Source of the DNA: Enorma phocaeensis
GTDB taxonomy: Bacteria; Actinomycetota; Coriobacteriia; Coriobacteriales; Coriobacteriaceae
Assembly: GCF_016901575.1 (NCBI RefSeq)
Contig: NZ_JACJKQ010000012.1
Span: forward strand, 1-60,773
Reading direction: 5' to 3'
DNA: 60,773 nt
Below, one piece after another: positions 55,034-60,773 of the stretch. The notes beneath the pieces were generated by a model. That model saw only the letters and a program-made list of their open reading frames with translations. It made no database searches and was not told where the DNA came from. Position 1 is the stretch's first letter; each line of letters begins with the position of its first letter. The position numbers and the translations under genes were made by a program.

Positions 55034-56500
55034 ATGAAGATTTACAACAGCGCCACGCGCAAAAAAGAGGAGTTTGCCCCGATTGAAGAGGGCAAGGTCC
55101 GTATGTATGTGTGCGGCCCTACCGTCTACGACAACATTCATATCGGCAACGCCCGCACGTTCATCTCCTTCGATGTGATTCGTCGCTGGCTCATCGCTTC
55201 GGGCTATGAGGTCACGTTTGCCCAGAACCTGACCGATGTCGACGACAAGATCATCAACCGTGCCAACGAGCAGGGGCGCACCGCTGCCGAGGTGGCAGAG
55301 GAGTTCTCGGAGAAGTTCATCGGCATCATGCGCGCCGCGAACGTCATGGACCCCGACATTCGCCCCCGCGCCACGAAAGAGATCGGTCCCATGATCGGCA
55401 TGATCAAGAGTCTGATCGAGCAGGGGCATGCATACGCGGCGGAGAACGGCGACGTGTACTTCTCCGTGCGAAGCGATCCCAGCTATGGCGAGGTGTCCGG
55501 ACGCAAGATCGACGACCTCATGGTGGGCGCGCGCATCGAGGAGAACGAGGACAAGCGCGATCCGTTGGACTTTGCCTTGTGGAAGGCGGCCAAGCCCGGG
55601 GAGCCCGAGTGGCCGAGCCCGTGGGGCAAGGGCCGTCCCGGCTGGCACACCGAGTGCGCCGCCATGGTCCATCGTTATCTGGGCACGCCGATCGACATCC
55701 ACGGCGGCGGCTCCGACCTCGCCTTCCCGCATCATGAGAACGAGTGCGCCCAGGCAAGCTGCTGCTGGCACGAGGGCTTTGCCAACACATGGATGCATAC
55801 GGGCATGCTGCTTGTCGACGGCGAGAAGATGAGCAAGTCCCTGGGCAATTTCTTTACGCTCGAAGAGGTGCTGGAGAAGCACTCGGCCGCGGCGCTGCGC
55901 CTGCTTATGCTGCAGACGCACTATCGGTCGCCGCTCGATTTTAGCTGGGAGCGCCTTGAGGGCGCGGAGAACTCGCTTGAACGTATCGCGACCTGCGTCG
56001 AGAACCTTGTCTGGGCGGCGAACCACGCAACGGGCGAGGCCGATGCCGAGCGTGCGGCCGCGCTCATCGCTGCCGCCGAGCGGGCGTCAGCCGAGTTCGA
56101 AGAGGCCATGAACGACGACTTCAACACCGCCAGCGCCGTTGCTGCTTATTTCCAGCTGGTGACCGAGGCAAATACATATCTCGATGAGGTTGCGGGCGCT
56201 GCCGATCCCGAGGCGTGCTTCGCTTGCTCTGCCGGCATCGCTGGCGCCTTTGCCATCCTTGGCGTGAAGCTCCGCGAGCCCAAAGAGGAGCTTCCCGTCG
56301 GCCTGCTCGGGGTTGCTGGCGGGCTCTGCGGCTACACGGGCGATAGCGTGGACGATGCCGCCGAGGCGATCCTCGCTGCTCGTGCCGAGGCACGTGCGGC
56401 AAAAAACTGGGAGCTTGCCGACGCCATCCGCGACCAGCTGCGCGACATGGGGCTTGTCATCGAAGACACCGCTGCCGGCTCGCGCCTCAAGCGGGCGTAG
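55034..56500 (+). CDS. cysS: Cysteinyl-tRNA synthetase
   Basis: A 488-aa class I synthetase. The zinc Cys is in YVCGPTVYDNIHIGNARTF, which also holds the HIGN signature. The other ligands are in GWHTECAAM and GGGSDLAFPHHENE, and KMSKSLGN is the ATP loop. The C-terminal helices end in ELADAIRDQLRDMGLVIEDT. CGGAGGAT precedes the ATG. The 242-bp gap after ispF has no T-box that I can see. The order ispF-cysS is common in Gram-positives. Confidence 0.97.
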   Translation: MKIYNSATRKKEEFAPIEEGKVRMYVCGPTVYDNIHIGNARTFISFDVIRRWLIASGYEVTFAQNLTDVDDKIINRANEQGRTAAEVAEEFSEKFIGIMRAANVMDPDIRPRATKEIGPMIGMIKSLIEQGHAYAAENGDVYFSVRSDPSYGEVSGRKIDDLMVGARIEENEDKRDPLDFALWKAAKPGEPEWPSPWGKGRPGWHTECAAMVHRYLGTPIDIHGGGSDLAFPHHENECAQASCCWHEGFANTWMHTGMLLVDGEKMSKSLGNFFTLEEVLEKHSAAALRLLMLQTHYRSPLDFSWERLEGAENSLERIATCVENLVWAANHATGEADAERAAALIAAAERASAEFEEAMNDDFNTASAVAAYFQLVTEANTYLDEVAGAADPEACFACSAGIAGAFAILGVKLREPKEELPVGLLGVAGGLCGYTGDSVDDAAEAILAARAEARAAKNWELADAIRDQLRDMGLVIEDTAAGSRLKRA

Positions 56501-56507
56501 CATGACA

Positions 56508-56543
56508 ACGGCCGCCTAGGTCGAACTCGGCCTGGGCGGCCGT
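56508..56543 (+). terminator. Hairpin after cysS
   Basis: ACGGCCGCCTAGG pairs with CCTGGGCGGCCGT with one G-T-type mismatch around a 10-nt loop. There is no T-run, so termination strength is uncertain. Confidence 0.6.
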
Positions 56544-56642
56544 GCCGCATCGATATCGTTTATAGATGCTTGCGTATGCTGTTGGGCGCCTGCCGTTCGA
56601 TAACATGTAGGATATGGCTCGCGGGGTTTATCTTGAAAGACG

Positions 56643-56675
56643 AGGGCCGCTGGCGTTTACTAACGGTGGCCCTCA
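56643..56675. repeat. Small hairpin in the AT-rich region before the restriction locus
   Basis: GAGGGCC pairs with GGCCCTC around GCTGGCGTTTACTAACGGT. Base composition drops sharply in AT-rich direction from about here to 57371, which suggests acquired DNA. Confidence 0.6.
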
Positions 56676-56693
56676 CTGCTATCTAAGGTAATT

Positions 56694-56796
56694 AGTAATT
56701 TTCAAAAGGCACAAATCTACTTGACCTCTCATGCTAGCCGGTATATTCTTCTTAGTAGGCTAATTGATTTTGTAATTTTTAGGAGGCACAAAATCA
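56694..56796 (+). promoter_or_regulatory. Promoter of the type I R-M locus, flanked by a ~24-bp direct repeat
   Basis: TTGACC (56721-56726) and TATTCT (56744-56749) are 17 bp apart. GTAATTTTCAAAAGGCACAA (56694 on) recurs as GTAATTTTTAGGAGGCACAA (56772 on); the second copy carries the AGGAGG ribosome-binding site of the next gene. Confidence 0.65.
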
Positions 56797-57371
56797 TGGC
56801 GCTGCTAAGAGATGCGGCTCAATTAATTAGCGGAACGCCGCAATTCCGTATCACAGAGGATTGGGGAGACGCTGCGCCGCGTTACGTCATTTACTCCCAG
56901 ATGGATTTGGAAGATGATTCAAGGGGTCTGATTACCCAGCGTGCTGGAGGTAAGCAGGTAAAGACATGGGATGTCGTTGTAACGGCATCGACAGGCGATG
57001 TGATATTCAGCCTTCTGTCCGGGACAGCTGTCATCGCGCAGGCTGAGCATCATGGCTACTTGTTAACGCAAAACTATATCAAGCTCATTCCTGTTGGCGA
57101 GATTGATGCTTTCTATCTCGTATACCTGCTAAACGAAAACCGATTAATTAGGCGGCAGCTTAGGGTTGGCCAGCAGGGGTCTAGCACCATGAAGTACACG
57201 TTAAGGCAGCTGCGCGAACTGGAGCTGCCGCAGCTTCCCAGCCTCAAAAGGCAGGAGCTTATTGGTAGGGCGTACGCATGCCAGCTCAAACTTGACGCTC
57301 TAAGAAAGCGAATGTCCGAGCGCGAAACTATTCTGGTACGAGAAATGATGAGAAGGGCGGACCGGCAATGA
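56796..57371 (+). CDS. hsdS: Single-domain type I restriction specificity subunit (half HsdS)
   Basis: A 191-aa protein with one target-recognition domain (ISGTPQFRI near residue 11, then TQNYIKLIPVGEIDAFYLVYLL) and one C-terminal coiled coil (LPSLKRQELIGRAYACQLKLDALRKRM). Normal HsdS has two of each and about 400 aa. Such half subunits can dimerise to read palindromic sites, or may be remnants. AGGAGG lies 9 nt before ATG 56796. Its stop overlaps the hsdR start (ATGA). Codon use is more AT-rich than that of the core genes. Confidence 0.8.
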   Translation: MALLRDAAQLISGTPQFRITEDWGDAAPRYVIYSQMDLEDDSRGLITQRAGGKQVKTWDVVVTASTGDVIFSLLSGTAVIAQAEHHGYLLTQNYIKLIPVGEIDAFYLVYLLNENRLIRRQLRVGQQGSSTMKYTLRQLRELELPQLPSLKRQELIGRAYACQLKLDALRKRMSERETILVREMMRRADRQ

Positions 57372-60300
57372 ACAACACTATCGACAAGAGCGAGCTGCAG
57401 TTTGAGTCCGACCTGATTCAGTACCTGTGCAGCGGTGCCATCACGCAGCCTTCTTCCGCGACATGGGGCATCGTGCGAGAAAAGCCCGTTGACTACGTGG
57501 TCAAAACCAAGCTATGGACCTACGAGCCCGCCATCAAGACTACCGAGCAGCTCTGGGACAACTTCAAGAAGATTTTGGAGCGCCACAACCAAAGCACACT
57601 CGACCATCCCCTGAGCGCGCTCGAGTTTGCCCAGGTGAAAAAAGCAATCGCTGATCTTCAGACGCCCTATCAGGCGGGTCAGTTCCTCTACGGTCTCAAC
57701 GGAGTGTCGCAAATCGAGGTTGACCTTGACGACGGCCGTCATGCGTTCCTCACGGTCTTTGATCAAAAGCAGATCGGTGCTGGTGACACCATCTACCAGG
57801 TAGTGAACCAGATTGAGCGTCCGGCGAGGGTTCCGGGCAAGCAGAACCGCCGATTTGACACGACGCTTCTCATCAACGGACTGCCCATCATCCAGATAGA
57901 GGAGAAGCGCGACACGCACGACGTGGATGAGGCTCTCAATCAGATGCAGCAATACATTGACGAAGGGCAGTACCGCGACATCTACTCAACCCTGCAGATA
58001 CTTGTTGCCATAACGCCAAATGACGCAAAGTACATGGCAAACACCACCAGCGAGAAGTTCAACAAAGACTTTGCGTTTCGATGGCAGAGAAAGAGCGACA
58101 GCGCCGTCGTGCGCAACTGGAAGGAGTTTGCCGACTCGATGCTCTCCATCCCCATGGCGCATCAGATGTCAACGAATTACATGATCTTGGACGGAACCAA
58201 GAACAAGCAGTGCCTCAAGGTCATGCGCCCGTATCAGGTCTATGCTACCCAGCGAGCAATCGAGGGCGTCAAGCACGTCGACTTTGATCTGGGCGTCAAC
58301 AAGGTGGGCTACATCTGGCACACCACTGGGTCTGGCAAAACCATCACCAGTTTCAAGACTGCGTGGCTCGCAAGTCGCCTGCCAGGGGTTGACAAGGTCG
58401 TGTTTCTGGTGGACCGGATCGCGCTCACCAAACAGACGCTCGAAAACTATCGTGCGTACGACCCTGATGCGGCGGGCGACCTGCTCGGAAGCATCCGCAA
58501 CACCGACAACACGTCCGACCTGAGCCGCAAGCTCAAGTCCAAGGGCAACGACATCATCGTGACCTCGGTCCAGAAGCTGGAGAGGCTCGTCAAGCGCAGG
58601 TCGTTCCAGGCACCCGAGAAGAACATCGTGTTCATCGTAGACGAGGCGCACCGTTCGACCGGAGGGGAGGCGTTCGAGACCATCCAGAAGGCGTTCCGGC
58701 ACGCGGCGTGGCTGGGCTACACTGGCACTCCCATGTTTGACGAGACCACGACCGGCCTGCGTACCGAGGACATCTTCGGCCCGCTCCTGCACGCGTACAC
58801 CATCCGCGAGGCTATTGCCGACCGCAACGTCTTGGGCTTCCAGGTGGACTTTGAAACGACCATATCCGAGCAGGCGATGAAGGAGGATTACCTACCGCAG
58901 TTCTACCGCGACCAGCACCCCGACTGGTCCGAACGGCAGATTGAGCGCAAGATCGCAAACCTCACTCCGGACGACATGGACGATGCGATCGAGCCAAGCT
59001 TCTATGACGAGAACCCCGATCACGTGCGGGAGGTGGTGCGGGACATCTTTGACAACTGGCGCAACCGCTCAGCCAACGGCAGATATAACGCGCTGCTCAC
59101 CACGCACGTGGGTGGAGGCAGGGCGTCTACGCCCATGGCCATGATGTACTACCGCGAGTTCCAGCGCGTGAACGCCGAGCGGCGAGCCGAGGGCAAGCCC
59201 GCGCTCAAGGTTGCCGTCACCTTTAGCCAGAGCACCTCAAACAGCGACTTCATGCTCGAGACAAACAAGGGGCTCTATGAGGCCATCACTGAGTACAACC
59301 AGGAGTTTGGAACGAGTTGGGGCATGGACGACGTCTCCGGCTACACGCAGGATGTTATGGCGAGGCTCAACAAGACGTCGGACGACGGCGTGTTTCTCGA
59401 CCTGGTAATCGTGGTTGACCAGCTCCTGACTGGTTTTGACGCGCCCGAGCTCAATACCTTGTATGTGGACCGCACGCTCAAGGGCGCAGGCCTGATCCAG
59501 GCGTACTCGCGCACGAACCGCATTGCGGACATGCAGGAGAAGCCGTGGGGCCACATCGTCAACTACCGCTGGCCGGCGCAAAACGAGCGGCTCATGAACC
59601 AGGCGCTGGCCATCTATGCAAATCGAGGCTCCGCCAACCTCACCGACGAGCAGCGCGGCAGGCAGAACGTGCTCGACGGCATTACCGCCCCTGAGTTCGA
59701 AGAGGTATTCCACCAAGTCAAGGAGAAAGTTGCCAAGCTAGCTGATCTGACTCAGGACTTTACGCAGCTTCCCCCATCGGAAAAGCAGAAGGAGCTCATG
59801 CTCGACCTGCTACGCGAGTACAACGCTGGCATGGCAAAGATCAAGCAGTTCAAGCCGGATGAGCTTGGCGGCGAGAAGGTCGGCTTTGATTACGACAACC
59901 CTGACGAGCTGTTGCGCGCGTTGGGCATGGAGCCCGATCAGGAGAGGATGCTCACGACATCGCTGGCAAACGAGCTCAAGGAGCATCTTGCCAAGGCGCA
60001 GAACGTGCCAGCCTATCAGATCGAGCTGCGCATGACGCACGTCAAAGAGATCAAGGTGGACTACGACTACCTGACTGAGCTCATCGAGGCGCTGCTCAAC
60101 GCCGTTCACGAGAAGAAGGCGAGGCAAGTCGAGGAGACGAGGGCCAAGATCGAGCAGTTTGCAAGCGGTCTTGCGGACCGCACGTATGCGGGGAAGATTA
60201 TGCGTGCCGTGGGCGCCATCGTACGTGGCGACTATCCTCCGGCCGACTCTGGCGTGACCTACCCGGTGAAGTTGGAAACCCAGGGCGATGGCGAGCGGGT

Positions 60301-60595
60301 CATCCAGGCGGCGAGCAACGCGAGCCTTGACCGATCTCTGCTCGACTTTAGGTTGAAGTGGGGCATAACCGAGGTAGTCAAGAGCGCTCAGATGCGCGAG
60401 CTGTTTAGTCGTCACCGCTTTGGGCAGCAAGACCTTGACGATACGGGCGCAATCACGAGGATAGTTGCCGAAGCATCGGGTGAGTATAAGACGATGGCGA
60501 CGGACGAGGCGGTGCAGTCGCTTTCGCGCATCAAGTATCGAAACGCCCTTCGCGACGCGATCTACGACATGGCCGACGAGTTGACAGAGAGCTAG
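57368..60595 (+). CDS. hsdR: Type I restriction endonuclease subunit R
   Basis: A 1075-aa HsdR motor-nuclease. The PD-(D/E)XK nuclease has Asp164 (RRFDTTLLING) and Glu178-x-Lys180 (IIQIEEKR). The helicase has Walker A TTGSGKT (319-325), the DEAH box (425-428, VDEAHRS), the motif III region LGYTGTPMF, and motif VI QAYSRTNR. The C-terminal helices bind the M/S core. ATG 57368 overlaps the half-HsdS stop by 4 bp. An hsdS follows 9 bp downstream; hsdM is not in the window. Confidence 0.95.
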   Translation: MNNTIDKSELQFESDLIQYLCSGAITQPSSATWGIVREKPVDYVVKTKLWTYEPAIKTTEQLWDNFKKILERHNQSTLDHPLSALEFAQVKKAIADLQTPYQAGQFLYGLNGVSQIEVDLDDGRHAFLTVFDQKQIGAGDTIYQVVNQIERPARVPGKQNRRFDTTLLINGLPIIQIEEKRDTHDVDEALNQMQQYIDEGQYRDIYSTLQILVAITPNDAKYMANTTSEKFNKDFAFRWQRKSDSAVVRNWKEFADSMLSIPMAHQMSTNYMILDGTKNKQCLKVMRPYQVYATQRAIEGVKHVDFDLGVNKVGYIWHTTGSGKTITSFKTAWLASRLPGVDKVVFLVDRIALTKQTLENYRAYDPDAAGDLLGSIRNTDNTSDLSRKLKSKGNDIIVTSVQKLERLVKRRSFQAPEKNIVFIVDEAHRSTGGEAFETIQKAFRHAAWLGYTGTPMFDETTTGLRTEDIFGPLLHAYTIREAIADRNVLGFQVDFETTISEQAMKEDYLPQFYRDQHPDWSERQIERKIANLTPDDMDDAIEPSFYDENPDHVREVVRDIFDNWRNRSANGRYNALLTTHVGGGRASTPMAMMYYREFQRVNAERRAEGKPALKVAVTFSQSTSNSDFMLETNKGLYEAITEYNQEFGTSWGMDDVSGYTQDVMARLNKTSDDGVFLDLVIVVDQLLTGFDAPELNTLYVDRTLKGAGLIQAYSRTNRIADMQEKPWGHIVNYRWPAQNERLMNQALAIYANRGSANLTDEQRGRQNVLDGITAPEFEEVFHQVKEKVAKLADLTQDFTQLPPSEKQKELMLDLLREYNAGMAKIKQFKPDELGGEKVGFDYDNPDELLRALGMEPDQERMLTTSLANELKEHLAKAQNVPAYQIELRMTHVKEIKVDYDYLTELIEALLNAVHEKKARQVEETRAKIEQFASGLADRTYAGKIMRAVGAIVRGDYPPADSGVTYPVKLETQGDGERVIQAASNASLDRSLLDFRLKWGITEVVKSAQMRELFSRHRFGQQDLDDTGAITRIVAEASGEYKTMATDEAVQSLSRIKYRNALRDAIYDMADELTES

Positions 60596-60604
60596 GGGCC
60601 CACC

Positions 60605-60773
60605 ATGAGCGAATCAAAATCGAATGCACCCAAGCTGAGGTTCCCCGGTTTCACTGGTCCTTGGGAACAGCGTAAGCTGGGGGACATCTGCACGTTCTCC
60701 AAGGGTCGCGGATACTCAAAAGATGACCTGCGCGAATCTGGAACCCCCATCATTCTCTATGGTCGCCTCTATA
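60605..60773 (+). CDS. hsdS: Type I restriction specificity subunit HsdS, N-terminal part
   Basis: The first 56 codons of a gene cut by the window edge. KLRFPGFTGPWEQRKLGDIC is the hallmark start of HsdS subunits, followed by the first target-recognition domain (FSKGRGYSKDDL, GTPIILYGRLY). It begins 9 bp after hsdR with ATG 60605, in the same transcript. The second domain and the methylase cannot be seen. Confidence 0.88.
   Translation, partial: MSESKSNAPKLRFPGFTGPWEQRKLGDICTFSKGRGYSKDDLRESGTPIILYGRLY

Overview
The window is most likely from a Gram-positive, high-GC gut bacterium of the Coriobacteriia, Collinsella-like. This is inferred from the GC-rich codon use, LPxTG surface proteins, a type III glutamine synthetase, a Veg-ispE pair, DisA, LuxS, the MEP isoprenoid genes and tRNA genes with encoded CCA. 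No 16S gene is present to prove it. Bases 1-19 are exactly the Nextera/Tn5 mosaic-end adaptor, so the left edge is an untrimmed contig end.

Layout. Positions 85-1979 (minus) carry one-carbon metabolism: metF and a stand-alone methionine-synthase reactivation domain. glnN follows at 2227-4317. Then come a repeat-rich stretch with tRNA-Glu, and a minus-strand block with an IorA-like Fe-S protein, a SlyD-type isomerase, two coupled paralogous unknowns and a NusG-II membrane protein. An iron alcohol dehydrogenase (9980-11194) and the arginine operon argCJBD (11507-16506) follow. Another repeat-rich gap with tRNA-Val leads to luxS, a HAD phosphatase, murI-rph-rdgB-dtd, veg-ispE, tRNA-Pro, a pentapeptide-repeat protein, tatA, greA and a lysS fused to a Trbp111-type tRNA-binding domain. 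Next are transporters, a two-subunit biotin-dependent carboxylase (minus, 31580-34849), and a 1532-residue double-activase/dehydratase-like protein with an overlapping TetR regulator. The housekeeping series clpC-disA-ispD ... ispF-cysS follows, and the window ends in a type I restriction-modification locus cut by its right edge.

The most unusual part is 45.6-54.3 kb. An 8.7-kb surface-protein locus lies between ispD and ispF, which are neighbours in many bacteria. A 16-bp direct repeat matching the start of ispF brackets the locus. The first surface gene has a TTGACA/TATGCT promoter whose spacer contains ten G residues, the classic form of a phase-variable promoter. The second surface gene has its signal peptide out of frame with the only nearby ATG. 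A small winged-helix regulator sits between them. Together these suggest a switchable adhesin cassette inserted into a core operon.

A second notable point is the carboxylase. The carboxyltransferase subunit is fused to a complete AccB-like biotin carrier, and a strong internal Shine-Dalgarno and ATG sit exactly at the fusion joint. The carrier may therefore also be made alone and shared with acetyl-CoA carboxylase.

Intergenic regions are rich in palindromic repeats, including a roughly 100-bp element present twice in opposite orientation (5294-5390 and 16666-16765).
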